This document shows positions 8,974 through 17,640 of a stretch of DNA of 64,000 nucleotides, one piece after another. The position numbers and the translations under genes were made by a program. The DNA comes from an uncultured Acetatifactor sp. (GTDB lineage: Bacteria > Bacillota > Clostridia > Lachnospirales > Lachnospiraceae). The notes under the pieces are model-generated. The model searched no databases. It was not told the origin of the DNA and saw only the letters and a program-made list of their open reading frames with translations. Numbering within the stretch: position 1 is the first letter of the stretch; every line of letters starts with the position of its first letter. The stretch covers positions 1 through 64,000 of the forward strand of contig CAJUAH010000021.1 in the NCBI GenBank assembly GCA_910584375.1, given 5' to 3'.

Positions 8974-9002
8974 ATTTTACACGAAAAAAGATATAATGGC
9001 AA
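8974..9002 (-). promoter_or_regulatory. Sigma-A-type promoter of pilT
   Basis: TTGCCA (9002-8997), 17-nt spacer, TAAAAT (8979-8974) on the minus strand, about 80 nt before the pilT start. Confidence 0.6.
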
Positions 9003-9006
9003 GAAC

Positions 9007-10662
9007 CTATTTTTTTCTAAAACCGTCTTCCAGCCCTTCTCCTCTCAGCTCCAGATCCGGCTGGGTGGGGGCCGCAGGGAACAGATCATATCCCGTCCTG
9101 TCTCCGGAGACCGGCTTATAAAAAGTGTACCCCTCTATCTCATAGCTCTCCAGCTCATAGGTCCCATAATCTGCCTGCCATATATAATAGTCCTGGAGCC
9201 AGCAGCCGCGAATATATCCCCCCAGCGCAAAGACTTTGTAGACGCCGTATAAAAGCAGGGAGAAATACGCCAACTGTTGCAGCCGTTTCCGGTTTAAGCA
9301 CAGGAGCAGCCATCCCACAGTCAAAAAGTCTGTCAACAGCACATAGGCGTAGCCGTAACGCATCAGCGGCGCGCTGAACTGCCAGAAGAGATAACAGCAG
9401 ATCAGCGTTCCCAGCACCAACAGGACGTCCAGGTCTTTCCAGCGTCTTTTGACAAACACATAACATATGTTCACCAGGAGCAGAGGAATGCACAGGGCGC
9501 TGCCCAGAATCAGTATTTTCTCCATGGCGGACAACGTGGTGGCAAACCAGTTCGGGATCCACTGGGTCGCGGGGGTGTCCAGCAGCGCTACATTGTATAG
9601 CGCCCGGCCCCATGCGGATATCTGCGCCGCATCCACTTCGATGGCCGCAGCGTCCATCTTCCAGTCCAGATCAAACAGATCCAGCTGCGGAAGAGGATAG
9701 ACCAGCCAGCCCGAGATCACCACGGTCCGCGCAAACCAGGGAACCGCCACCGCCAGACCCATCGCCAGATACAGACAGATCTCTTTTCCCCGCTTTTCCC
9801 GTATCAGACGGCTGGCCGGTTTTATCAGCAATAGCAGGATCAGCCCCGCCGTCAGTTTCAGCGTCAGCGCGTATACGCCCGCCACGCACAGCAGAGAATA
9901 GGGGGCAATATCTTTTTCCTCCTCCGCCAGCAGATCCAGCCATTTGATCACGATGAAAAATACCACGCACATAACGGAATAGTCCGACGCCGGGGAGATC
10001 ACTTCGTTGGTGATCGTGGTCAGGTAATAGATCGCTCCCACTCTGGCGAAATCACTTAAGGTAAAGCACTTTTCCTTCCAGCTCCGGGTGATATCCAGCG
10101 CCGTCAGGGTGAGCAGCAGCGCAAAATAACCGTTACAGGCATGCAGGGACTCCCCCGTCAAAAACTTCATGCTGTACAGGGCGCTCAGAGCAAAAAAGGA
10201 GCTGTTGTAGGCAAAGCGCTCATGAAGATTGCCCAGCCCCGGCACCACCCCGTACTCCTCGATCCAGCGGATGCTCTGCCCATGGTACAGGTCCGAATCG
10301 TAGTGGATATAGCCCCTGGAGGTAAAAAACGCCCACAGGAGGATCAGTGCCAGCAGCAATATCTTTTTGGATATGCCATAAGCTTTCCACCCCCGGGCAA
10401 TATATTCCGCCATTTCCCTGCGGCACAAAAACGCCGCCACGGCACATACCGCCGTAAGCAGCAGATTGGCCGTCAGCCCCACGCCGCCCGCGAAACTGAA
10501 GATCTGCGCGTAGACCGTCGCGATGATCACCCCCGCCATAAGCAGGCTGTCCATTCTCTTTATCCTGTACCGAAACAGTTTCCCGCACAAAACCGCGAAT
10601 CCGCCGCCCAGGCAGAAAGTCGTGACAAATATATAGATCCAGTTTAACAATACCGCCAGCAT
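9007..10662 (-). CDS. Large polytopic membrane protein, GT-C glycosyltransferase-like
   Basis: The product has 551 aa with about 11-12 hydrophobic helices. After roughly helix 4 there is a loop YIHYDSDLYHGQSIRW followed by GVVPGLGNLHERFAYNSS. An acidic-residue-rich first large external loop of this kind is characteristic of GT-C type sugar transferases and of the LIC_10190-type membrane family. These enzymes use lipid-linked sugars at the outer face of the membrane, but the substrate here is unknown. The C-terminal ~80 residues are soluble. GGAGG lies 10 nt before the ATG, which is 18 nt after the stop of the upstream gene, so the two are cotranscribed. Confidence 0.5.
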   Translation of the reverse strand: MLAVLLNWIYIFVTTFCLGGGFAVLCGKLFRYRIKRMDSLLMAGVIIATVYAQIFSFAGGVGLTANLLLTAVCAVAAFLCRREMAEYIARGWKAYGISKKILLLALILLWAFFTSRGYIHYDSDLYHGQSIRWIEEYGVVPGLGNLHERFAYNSSFFALSALYSMKFLTGESLHACNGYFALLLTLTALDITRSWKEKCFTLSDFARVGAIYYLTTITNEVISPASDYSVMCVVFFIVIKWLDLLAEEEKDIAPYSLLCVAGVYALTLKLTAGLILLLLIKPASRLIREKRGKEICLYLAMGLAVAVPWFARTVVISGWLVYPLPQLDLFDLDWKMDAAAIEVDAAQISAWGRALYNVALLDTPATQWIPNWFATTLSAMEKILILGSALCIPLLLVNICYVFVKRRWKDLDVLLVLGTLICCYLFWQFSAPLMRYGYAYVLLTDFLTVGWLLLCLNRKRLQQLAYFSLLLYGVYKVFALGGYIRGCWLQDYYIWQADYGTYELESYEIEGYTFYKPVSGDRTGYDLFPAAPTQPDLELRGEGLEDGFRKK

Positions 10663-10680
10663 TCCCGTGTCGCCTCCACT

Positions 10681-11718
10681 TCAGTTTCCCATATTTTCCT
10701 GCACTATCCGCGCCGCCGCGTCCATGCATTCGCCGCACTTTCGCAGGACTGCCGCGATCTTTGCCCTGCTCTCCCCATCCTGCAATATCTCCAGCGTGAC
10801 ATTGAACCCGCCGCCCAGGCTTTCCAGATCATTTCCGCCGTCGTCATTCCACATCCGGCCTATCCGGCGGTACTGCTCCTCCACCTGATCCAGCCAGGCA
10901 AAATCGGGATTCAGCTTTCTCGCCCGGTCAAAAAAACCGTGGCAGCAACTGCCGTTGGTGGCCAGAACGCACACATAGTTGGTATAATGTCCCCATGTGT
11001 CAAACTCCCCGGCCTCCATCCCGTCAAACTTGCCCCTTTCTATATCCGCCGCCCAGGCCCGAAAAGCCTCCGCGCCGAGGCAGTATCTGTCTGTCCTCTT
11101 ACTAAAATGCCGGGGCAGATCAGCGATGGCCCTGCGGTAGTTCTCCGCCAGAGAAGGTCTCTGCCCCTTTTCTCCCACAAATATCCAGCCGCCCTCTCCC
11201 CCGGGGTTTTCCGTCCCGCACCGGGCTTTGCGAACCGCCTCCTTAAACGTTACGCGCCGGGGCTGGCCGCTGTTGCCCGAGATATAGCGCAGCGCCTCGC
11301 CGCCCTCCTCGTAGCCCACATAGACGCCTGTGATCTGTCCCCAGGCTATGACCGGGATCCCCCGGTCGAAAGACGCTTTCAGCATACACAGATACCGCTC
11401 CGTATCCTGTTCAAGCTCCCGCCGGGAGACAAACGCCGCCGCGTATCCGCACCTTGCAAAGATCTCCGCGACAAAGCCCTGCGGGTCTTCCTCCATCCGG
11501 TAACAGGACAGGGCGTCCCCCGAATACTTTGTATAGGTATAGTGCTGCGTAAACAGATCACCGGTTATGCCCGCAAAAAACCAATAGTCATAATCCTCTT
11601 CCCCCAGGCACTCCATCACATATTTCGCGCAGCCGTTAAACCAGTAATTCTCGCCGTATTCATCCGTGACGAGACGGTGTATGACAGGTATTGTGTTTTC
11701 GCTCCGTCCAGCATCCAT
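10681..11718 (-). CDS. Hypothetical protein, possible papain/C39-like (BtrH-like) fold
   Basis: The product has 345 aa, with no signal peptide or membrane segment. An N-terminal NGCAKYVMECLG helix with a conserved-looking Cys, followed by WFFAGITGDLFTQHY and a later strand RGIPVIAWG, resembles the Cys-containing first half of BtrH_N/C39-like proteins. The C-terminal half is helical (FDTWGHYTNYVCVLATNGSC and following). I do not recognise an exact family and the fold suggestion is tentative. It precedes the GT-C-like gene by 18 nt. GAAGGAG lies 8 nt before the start. Confidence 0.4.
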   Translation of the reverse strand: MDAGRSENTIPVIHRLVTDEYGENYWFNGCAKYVMECLGEEDYDYWFFAGITGDLFTQHYTYTKYSGDALSCYRMEEDPQGFVAEIFARCGYAAAFVSRRELEQDTERYLCMLKASFDRGIPVIAWGQITGVYVGYEEGGEALRYISGNSGQPRRVTFKEAVRKARCGTENPGGEGGWIFVGEKGQRPSLAENYRRAIADLPRHFSKRTDRYCLGAEAFRAWAADIERGKFDGMEAGEFDTWGHYTNYVCVLATNGSCCHGFFDRARKLNPDFAWLDQVEEQYRRIGRMWNDDGGNDLESLGGGFNVTLEILQDGESRAKIAAVLRKCGECMDAAARIVQENMGN

Positions 11719-11774
11719 CGTAAAGTCTCCTTCTATCGCGGCAGTTTTCCGCCCATTCAGGTTTCTGCCCGCGC

Positions 11775-12020
11775 CTATATGCCCAGCCAGTTCTTGATCG
11801 GGTTCACCTGCCGGGCCTGTTCCAGAATCTCCCCGCTGCTCTCCCGCAGATAACGCTCCAGCTTGGCCACTTCCTCGTCCGAGAACCCTGTCGCGCGATC
11901 GATCACCCCATCCGGCACGATCCCCTCCGCCACGTCTCTTCCGCGGATAAAGGATACCCTGGCAAACCTTTTCCCTTCCCTGTTTATAATGCCTGATACC
12001 AACATATTGACAGCATCCAT
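11775..12020 (-). CDS. Small hypothetical protein (81 aa)
   Basis: The protein starts MDAVNMLVSGIINREGKRFA and ends NPIKNWLGI; the middle has strand-like FARVSFIRGRDVAEGIVP and then a helix EEVAKLERYLRES. It is soluble, with no Cys or catalytic motif. The start at 12020 has GGGGGAG upstream and its own promoter 30 nt further. It lies 56 nt before the next gene and could head the operon that runs to 9007. I do not recognise it. Confidence 0.55.
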   Translation of the reverse strand: MDAVNMLVSGIINREGKRFARVSFIRGRDVAEGIVPDGVIDRATGFSDEEVAKLERYLRESSGEILEQARQVNPIKNWLGI

Positions 12021-12050
12021 AGATTTCTCCCCCGGACTGTATTTTCCTAG

Positions 12051-12079
12051 ATTATACAATCTCCGGACAACAAAAGCAA
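12051..12079 (-). promoter_or_regulatory. Sigma-A-type promoter of the 12.0-kb operon
   Basis: TTGCTT (12079-12074), 17-nt spacer, TATAAT (12056-12051) on the minus strand. Confidence 0.6.
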
Positions 12080-12241
12080 GCTTAACAGGTTCAACCGCAG
12101 GTTTATCCTCCCCAAAATCCCTTCGCTTGCGGGTATCTGCGATTTACAGTATGATAAAAATGTAAACCCTGCATGCATGGAATAATACCTGTAGTATCCG
12201 CCGTTTCCGCCCCAGACAAACAAGTTCGGTTTGCTATACCG

Positions 12242-12270
12242 TTGACGGCGGCGACAAAATATATCATAAA
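12242..12270 (+). promoter_or_regulatory. Candidate promoter of the XRE-methyltransferase gene
   Basis: TTGACG (12242-12247), 17-nt spacer, CATAAA (12265-12270), close to the ribosome site GGAGGT. The start point would leave almost no leader, so this is only a candidate. The rest of the gap (12080-12241) holds a short inverted repeat (TTTACA, 12-nt loop, TGTAAA) and nothing else recognised. Confidence 0.35.
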
Positions 12271-12285
12271 AATGGAGGTAAGCAT

Positions 12286-13272
12286 ATGGAGATAAACATG
12301 AAGAGCCGGATAGGACAAAATATACGCGCCCTGCGAGCCAGGCGTCTGGTGAGCCAGGAAGACCTGGCGGACGCAATAGGCGTTACGGCGCAGGCCGTGA
12401 GCAAATGGGAGACAGGGGTCGCAAATCCCGACCTGATGCTGCTGCCAAAGCTGGCGGAATATTTCGACGTGACGATTGACAGTCTGTTTTATATCGGCGA
12501 AAACGATAATATGCTGCCGGAGGATTCCGCCGATGTGCTGAGGCAGCATGCGGACTGGTGGGCGGGCATCTCGGAGACGGATCTGACCACCGTTGCGCTC
12601 CCCCGCTACGGATTCTTTACACCCACGGAGGATACTCTCTGCCTGCTGGGAGACATGAGAGGGAAAAATGTGCTGGAGATTGCCTGCGGCAGCGGGGATT
12701 CTCTTGTCTGGATGGGAAAAAAAGGAGCCCGGGAGCTGTGGGGGCTGGATATCTCCTCCGCCCAGATCAAACGGACCGACGCGCTGCTGAAGAAAAACGG
12801 AATGAAAGCAAATCTGTCCGTATCGCCGATGGAACTGAATCCGGGGCTTCCGCACGGACATTTTGACCTGGTATTCTCCATTTATGGTCTGGGCTGGTCC
12901 ATGGATCTGGAAAAGACTGTGCGCCATATAGCGCAATACCTGCGGCCCGGAGGAAAACTGGTATTTTCCTGGGATAACCCGCTGATGCAATGCGTTGTTT
13001 CCGAGAATGGAAAGCACAGTTTTTACCGCTCCTATTTGGAGGAGGAGAGAATCCCGATCTCCAAGCACGGCGAGATATTTCACCTGGGCAACCGGAAACT
13101 GTCCACCTACTTAAATTGCCTGGCCAGGCACGGATTTCTCATCGAACAGGTGGTGGAGGAATCGGAATATGGGGAGAAAGAGGCCGCCGTTTTTGAGGAG
13201 GGAAGGTTCTACTCCGCCGGGCGGGCCCGGTTCTTCAATCCCGCGTTTATTGTGAAAGCGCGCAAATTATAG
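12286..13272 (+). CDS. XRE-family regulator fused to a SAM methyltransferase
   Basis: The product has 328 aa. Residues ~8-64 are a Cro/CI helix-turn-helix (IGQNIRALRARRLVSQEDLA, then VTAQAVSKWETG and the FDVTIDSLF tail). After a linker, residues ~120-235 form a class I methyltransferase: VLEIACGSGDSLVWM (motif I), LWGLDISSAQI, FDLVFSIYGLGWS, LRPGGKLVFSW. The fusion suggests a DNA-binding sensor that responds to or methylates a small molecule, but neither target nor acceptor is known. The ATG has GGAGGT 6 nt upstream. It is convergent with the flavodoxin lipoprotein gene, 10 nt apart. Confidence 0.8.
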   Translation: MEINMKSRIGQNIRALRARRLVSQEDLADAIGVTAQAVSKWETGVANPDLMLLPKLAEYFDVTIDSLFYIGENDNMLPEDSADVLRQHADWWAGISETDLTTVALPRYGFFTPTEDTLCLLGDMRGKNVLEIACGSGDSLVWMGKKGARELWGLDISSAQIKRTDALLKKNGMKANLSVSPMELNPGLPHGHFDLVFSIYGLGWSMDLEKTVRHIAQYLRPGGKLVFSWDNPLMQCVVSENGKHSFYRSYLEEERIPISKHGEIFHLGNRKLSTYLNCLARHGFLIEQVVEESEYGEKEAAVFEEGRFYSAGRARFFNPAFIVKARKL

Positions 13273-13282
13273 AGGCTGTCAG

Positions 13283-13969
13283 TCATCGCTCCGCCAATTC
13301 CAGACTGCCCACCCATTCTTCCACCATATCTCTGGAAGTCTCAGTTCCAAAGCGTCTGCCCTCCAGCCACTGCGTCGAATCCGCGCAAAGCTCATGGAGA
13401 TCGTTGGCGCTGGAACCGATCCCGCTGCTGTGGGAAGTACAGAACGGAATAATAATTTTTTCCGAAAAATCATAGCTCTCCAAAAATGTACTGATAATCC
13501 TGGGAGCCTGCCCGTGCCAAATGGGATAGCCGATCAAAACCGTGCTGTAGGAGTCCATATCTTCCACACTTTCGGATATTGCAGGACGGGCATCGGGATC
13601 GTCCTGCTCCTGATCGGCGCGGCCGCCCGTATAGTATGCCAGATCCGTTTCTGTATAGGGATCCTGTGGGTGGATCTCATAGATATCCGCTTCCAGGATC
13701 TCAGCAGCATATTCCGCTGTCTTTTTTGTAGTCCCGGTGCAGGAAAAATATACCACCAGAGTTTTTGTACCCCTATCTGTCTCCTGTTCCTCTGTGGAAA
13801 CATTGGCAGACCTTTCCGGAAGAGGGATCGATTGCTCCACGGTATGCTCCGAAACGCCTGTTACAGGATCAGGCGTTTCCTCCTGCTTGTCTGATCCGGC
13901 TGGTTCACCGCAGGCTACCAGAGTAAGTACTGTTACAATAGGGAGCAAAAAACTGATCATTCTTTTCAT
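13283..13969 (-). CDS. Flavodoxin-domain lipoprotein
   Basis: The product has 228 aa. A lipobox VLTLVAC near residue 20 marks it for lipidation outside the membrane. After a ~45-residue Ser/Glu-rich linker, the flavodoxin fold begins with TLVVYFSCTGTTKKTAEY (phosphate-binding loop), followed by GYPIWHGQAPRIISTFLE and FCTSHSSGIGSS, as in flavodoxin_4 proteins. It probably binds FMN and shuttles electrons at the cell surface. Its ATG overlaps the stop of the upstream FMN-reductase gene by 4 nt (ATGA), so the two are translationally coupled. Confidence 0.8.
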   Translation of the reverse strand: MKRMISFLLPIVTVLTLVACGEPAGSDKQEETPDPVTGVSEHTVEQSIPLPERSANVSTEEQETDRGTKTLVVYFSCTGTTKKTAEYAAEILEADIYEIHPQDPYTETDLAYYTGGRADQEQDDPDARPAISESVEDMDSYSTVLIGYPIWHGQAPRIISTFLESYDFSEKIIIPFCTSHSSGIGSSANDLHELCADSTQWLEGRRFGTETSRDMVEEWVGSLELAER

Positions 13970-14556
13970 GGTCTTTTCCGCCTTTCTTCCAGAGTTCTTA
14001 AAAGATACGCCATATTGCGCCCCAGATTTCTCACGGTTTCAAGACCTTCTCTATCTTCCGAAACCTCTCCCGGCATCTGTCCGTATGCCATGGACCAATA
14101 AGATGAACCGACGATAAACATATCCTGCAGCATAAAAAAATGGTTCATGGCGTCCAGTGTGTTTAACGCTCCACCGCGCCGCGCCGCCGTAACCGCAGCA
14201 CCCACTTTATGCCGGAGCAGATGTTCGTTTCGGTTCATATCCGCCACGACCGACGCCCTCTCCAGAAATGCCTGCATATTGGCGGAAATATTAGCTGTAT
14301 ATACCGGGGAACCCAGGAGGATTCCATCCGTCTGCACCATCTTTTCATAGATTTCCTGAAACTGATCCTTTTTATGGACACAGTTCTTTTTTCCTCCACA
14401 GGCCCAGCAAGCCCTGCATGGCTCTATGATCCCGCCGGAAAGCTGTATCATCTCAGTCTCTATTCCCTCTTGATTTAATTCCTCCAAAACAGTGCTTATA
14501 AGAAATGCTGTATTCCCATCCCTTCTCGCACTGCCGTTGATTGCAAGAACCTTCAT
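13966..14556 (-). CDS. NADPH-dependent FMN reductase/flavodoxin-like oxidoreductase
   Basis: The product has 196 aa. It starts MKVLAINGSARRDGNT, the FMN phosphate loop of the NADPH-dependent FMN reductase/iron-sulfur flavoprotein family. A Cys cluster CRACWACGGKKNC at about residues 48-60 is like those that bind an iron-sulfur cluster in Isf-type flavoproteins. GSPVYTANISANMQAFLER is the second flavin-binding region. The start at 14556 is set by GGAG upstream. It is coupled to the lipoprotein flavodoxin downstream, suggesting an intracellular-extracellular electron route. Confidence 0.8.
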   Translation of the reverse strand: MKVLAINGSARRDGNTAFLISTVLEELNQEGIETEMIQLSGGIIEPCRACWACGGKKNCVHKKDQFQEIYEKMVQTDGILLGSPVYTANISANMQAFLERASVVADMNRNEHLLRHKVGAAVTAARRGGALNTLDAMNHFFMLQDMFIVGSSYWSMAYGQMPGEVSEDREGLETVRNLGRNMAYLLRTLEERRKRP

Positions 14557-14638
14557 ACTCCTTCTCCCTTCATACCAATCATGCTTTTCGTTCCGACCCA
14601 ACCCGTTGGTTACTCAGTACTCAGCCCAAACCGGTATT

Positions 14639-15991
14639 TTATTTCGCCTGAATCCTGACCAGTTCAATCCCTTCATCCCTCCCAAGATTGCGGCTGTACA
14701 TTTTTTCAGTTGCATTATTCCAATGTTCATGAACGCCAGGATTTTCCGCCGTCTCCCCATTTCCGTTGTAATATGCATTCCCGGAAGGCGCATTTGGGAT
14801 AAGACCTGCCTCATGCAGGTAGTTCTCCATATTGGGATTATCCTTCAAAGCCCCATTATGTTCCGTAACCGCAGGCTCATTGATCAGGAAATCCGCCCCC
14901 ACGGAGTCAATGGCCACCGGATCCTGGGAGACGAACACACTGGACGTATAATTCCCGTCAAAAGGAGCCTGCTGCCATCTGGCGGTTCCCTCCGTGATGG
15001 AAGAACCCTCCGATGTGGCGCAGATCAGCGCATCCAGCATATACAATACCGTCTTCCCTCCAAGCTGCCCATTCGCCATCAGATCCGTAAGCGGACTGTA
15101 GCTGTCCATCTCATTCCCTGTCAAAAACTGGTGCAGGTTTGCCCCCTCCGGCGGGCGCATGGCGTTTCCATTGATAAAAGAACCAAAATGATTCTTTCCG
15201 CAGAGCGTGATCCCATAGCTATGCCCTTTCAAATTTGCCAGATTGATCAGATATTCCGCCTCCGTCACACAGGTGGGCAGGTAATTCACCGCCCCGCTGA
15301 ACCCATAGGACCAATTGATGGGAGCATTCTCATCCGGGACGCCGTTCCTCCGGTCCACAAAATGAACGCCCTCCAATATCCCCTCCGTGCACATTTCCAC
15401 CATATAATCCGGGAACAGCCTTGACACATCATATACGGTAATATCCGATGGCTTAACGCCAGCCTCCTCCACCAGTGAGATGAGCAGCGTTTTCAGCAGA
15501 ACCGGATTGGTATAACTCATCTGCGTTTCGCCGGAAGTATCGTCGTCAAAGACGCCGGAACCGTTGATATTCGCCTTGATCGCAACCTTTTCCCCTGCGG
15601 CATAAGAAACGTTTCCCTTTTCCCTCGCCTCATTATGTGCCTGGAATAATGCGTTCCAGCCCTCCGCCGCCGTTTCCTTTCCTCCCAGAGACGCTATGCT
15701 GTCATTTACCATGCTTTGAATAACGGATTCATCGAAATTTTCCGGCCGCCACCAAAAGCCCTCCCCATCCCACAGCACACAGTCCGTATTATAATCCCAC
15801 ACCACACGCCCCGGCATGGCCCCGATCCCTTCCCCATAGGGTTCATGCTGTGGGAAAACGGAATCATAGGGAACGGTATTTTCTTCCCTGCCGTCTTCCG
15901 TGGAAGACGCCTGCCCGTCCTGCCGCAATCCACACGCGGCGAGCACGCTGGCCGCGATCACGCTCAATAACACGCACATAATTTTCTTCAT
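14639..15991 (-). CDS. DUF362-domain lipoprotein
   Basis: The product has 450 aa. The signal sequence MKKIMCVLLSVIAASVLAAC ends in a lipobox. The body matches DUF362-type proteins: EKVAIKANINGSG, then DITVYDVSRLFPDYM, LINLANLKGHSYGITLCGKN and SQDPVAIDSVGADFLI. Family members are linked to iron-sulfur and redox contexts, but the reaction is unknown. No ferredoxin CxxCxxC motif was seen in this copy. The start at 15991 has GGAGG 10 nt upstream. It lies between the flavoprotein genes and the alcohol dehydrogenase on the same strand. Confidence 0.75.
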   Translation of the reverse strand: MKKIMCVLLSVIAASVLAACGLRQDGQASSTEDGREENTVPYDSVFPQHEPYGEGIGAMPGRVVWDYNTDCVLWDGEGFWWRPENFDESVIQSMVNDSIASLGGKETAAEGWNALFQAHNEAREKGNVSYAAGEKVAIKANINGSGVFDDDTSGETQMSYTNPVLLKTLLISLVEEAGVKPSDITVYDVSRLFPDYMVEMCTEGILEGVHFVDRRNGVPDENAPINWSYGFSGAVNYLPTCVTEAEYLINLANLKGHSYGITLCGKNHFGSFINGNAMRPPEGANLHQFLTGNEMDSYSPLTDLMANGQLGGKTVLYMLDALICATSEGSSITEGTARWQQAPFDGNYTSSVFVSQDPVAIDSVGADFLINEPAVTEHNGALKDNPNMENYLHEAGLIPNAPSGNAYYNGNGETAENPGVHEHWNNATEKMYSRNLGRDEGIELVRIQAK

Positions 15992-16079
15992 AGACAAAAC
16001 GCCTCCCTCCGTTTCCGAAAGCTCTGTCCCGTCAAACGAATAATCCTCACACAGCAGGCTTTCCAGCTTATATTTTCCT

Positions 16080-17255
16080 CTATCTGTAGGATTTATCAAA
16101 AATCCCGGCGCATTCTTCATTTGACATCTCGCACGGATTTGCCAGGAACAACCCGCCCATCGTTTCCCTCGCATTTACCGCCAGCGTCATGGATTCCTCC
16201 GGTTTAAAGCCGTAATCGCTCATTTTCAGGTCGTCCACGCCGCACTCCTTCTGTAAATCCACAAGCGCGGTGATAAAGTCCTCCGGCTTGTCGGCATCCG
16301 GGATTCCCATTACCCTTGCCATCTTGATAAACTGCCCGTCACAGGCATGTTTCTCGATAAAAAATTCCGCAAACGCCTTAGAGATCATAATCAATCCCGC
16401 ACCGTGGGGCAGGTTATGGTGGTATGCGCTCATGGCATGTTCCATGGAATGCTGCGCCGTCGTGCTGGTAAGCTGCATGGTAATCCCGGCGATCGTGCTG
16501 CCGTAAGCCACATGCTCGCGGGCCTCAAGGTCATTTCCATCTTTCACCGCACGGGGCAGATATTTGTATATGCTCTCAATGGCCGACAGCGCTATGGTTT
16601 CGCTTAAAATATTAATGCCGCTGGAGATCATGACTTCTGTATTGTGGAACAGCGCGTCAAAGCCCTGATATGCCGTATACCTTACAGGCACCGTTTTCAT
16701 CAGTTCCGGGTCAACGATGGCCAGTACCGGCACGATGGACGGGTCGCCGAATCCGATCTTTTCATTTGTCTCATGGTTGGAGATGACGCCCCAGCAGTTG
16801 ATCTCCGAACCGGTTCCTGAACTCGTGGCGACGGTTACGATCGGGAGGGCCGGATTCACAAGGGGCTGTGCCTTTCCTGTCCCGCCGTTCACATAGTCCC
16901 ACAGGTCTCCGGGATTGGTGGCCATGGCTGCAACCGCAACAGCGCTGTCCAGCACCGCTCCGCCCCCTAATGCCAGGATGAAATCACATCGGTTCTCTTT
17001 TGCCGCGGCGGCTGCCTCCATCACCACTTCCTTTGACGGGTTCTCATGGATATTGGCGCAGACCGTATACATGACCCCTGCCTGCGCAAGCTGCTCTTCC
17101 ACACGCGCAAGGGTTCCGTATTTTTTCACCGAATTCCCGCTGGAAATCAGCAGCAGCGCCTTTTTCCCCGGCATTTTCTGTTTCCCAAGCTCATTCAATT
17201 TGCCGCTTCCAAAAATCAGGTTTGTAGGATTGTGAAAATTAAAATGCATGTTCAT
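16080..17255 (-). CDS. Iron-containing alcohol dehydrogenase
   Basis: The product has 391 aa, standard for the family. The Rossmann part has LALGGGAVLDSAVAVAAM, a slight change from the usual GGGSxxD. The metal site is visible in DALFHNTE and in HSMEHAMSAYHHNLPHG, which supplies the clustered His residues. It should oxidise or reduce alcohols/aldehydes with NAD(P)H in the cytosol; closest motif similarity is to butanol-dehydrogenase-like enzymes. A small gene (17286-17525) lies directly upstream, and a divergent LysR gene beyond that is a likely regulator. Confidence 0.88.
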   Translation of the reverse strand: MNMHFNFHNPTNLIFGSGKLNELGKQKMPGKKALLLISSGNSVKKYGTLARVEEQLAQAGVMYTVCANIHENPSKEVVMEAAAAAKENRCDFILALGGGAVLDSAVAVAAMATNPGDLWDYVNGGTGKAQPLVNPALPIVTVATSSGTGSEINCWGVISNHETNEKIGFGDPSIVPVLAIVDPELMKTVPVRYTAYQGFDALFHNTEVMISSGINILSETIALSAIESIYKYLPRAVKDGNDLEAREHVAYGSTIAGITMQLTSTTAQHSMEHAMSAYHHNLPHGAGLIMISKAFAEFFIEKHACDGQFIKMARVMGIPDADKPEDFITALVDLQKECGVDDLKMSDYGFKPEESMTLAVNARETMGGLFLANPCEMSNEECAGIFDKSYR

Positions 17256-17285
17256 TTTGTAGTCCTCCTATAATTTGTTTTATGG

Positions 17286-17525
17286 TTATTCTTTCTTTTC
17301 CTTTTGCATCTGATGGAGCAGATAATCCAGGCAGTCAATCTGTGACTGACATACATGAAGGCTGCTTAACAAATCCCGCCGGTGCATTTTTAAAAGCCTG
17401 ATCTGCCCGGAGGAATTTTCTTCTTTACCGCACTGCATAAATTGCCGAATCAACGTTTCATCACATCCCGCGTCCTCCAAATTCCGCAGGAGTTTTGACC
17501 GTTCATCTAATCCACCTGGGGACAT
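17286..17525 (-). CDS. Small conserved-looking helical protein upstream of the dehydrogenase
   Basis: The product has 79 aa, starting MSPGGLDERSKLLRNLEDAG and ending in a Lys/Glu-rich helix. It is mostly helical with three Cys residues (AGCDE, MQCGK, HVCQS). It may be a MerR-effector-like helical dimer or an accessory of the dehydrogenase, but I do not recognise a family. The ATG at 17525 has an imperfect AGGAAAACAGGA leader. It lies 30 nt before the dehydrogenase gene, so it is the first gene of that operon. Confidence 0.55.
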   Translation of the reverse strand: MSPGGLDERSKLLRNLEDAGCDETLIRQFMQCGKEENSSGQIRLLKMHRRDLLSSLHVCQSQIDCLDYLLHQMQKEKKE

Positions 17526-17592
17526 TCCTGTTTTCCTCCCTTCTGAGCATATTCTAAATCCATAAACTGCAAATAGCAAATGCCAATAATAC

Positions 17593-17632
17593 ATACCATG
17601 AAATAGCTTCGTTGCATTTCATGAATTGGTAT
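17593..17632. promoter_or_regulatory. Dyad operator between divergent LysR and dehydrogenase genes
   Basis: CATGAAAT (17597-17604) and ATTTCATG (17616-17623) form a perfect 8-bp inverted repeat with 11-bp spacing. A second pair, ATACCA (17593-17598) and TGGTAT (17627-17632), extends the dyad. It overlaps the -35 box of the LysR promoter, the usual place for autorepression and divergent activation by LysR-type regulators. Confidence 0.6.
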
Positions 17633-17640
17633 GGTACAAT
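17612..17640 (+). promoter_or_regulatory. Promoter of the LysR gene
   Basis: TTGCAT (17612-17617), 17-nt spacer, TACAAT (17635-17640), with a TGG extended -10. The leader to the TTG start at 17809 is about 165 nt and contains the ~70-bp repeat units. Confidence 0.6.

Noticed and set aside
12103..13083. 326-codon minus-strand open frame opposite the XRE-methyltransferase gene
   Set aside because: Antisense shadow; the plus strand encodes recognisable DNA-binding and methyltransferase motifs.
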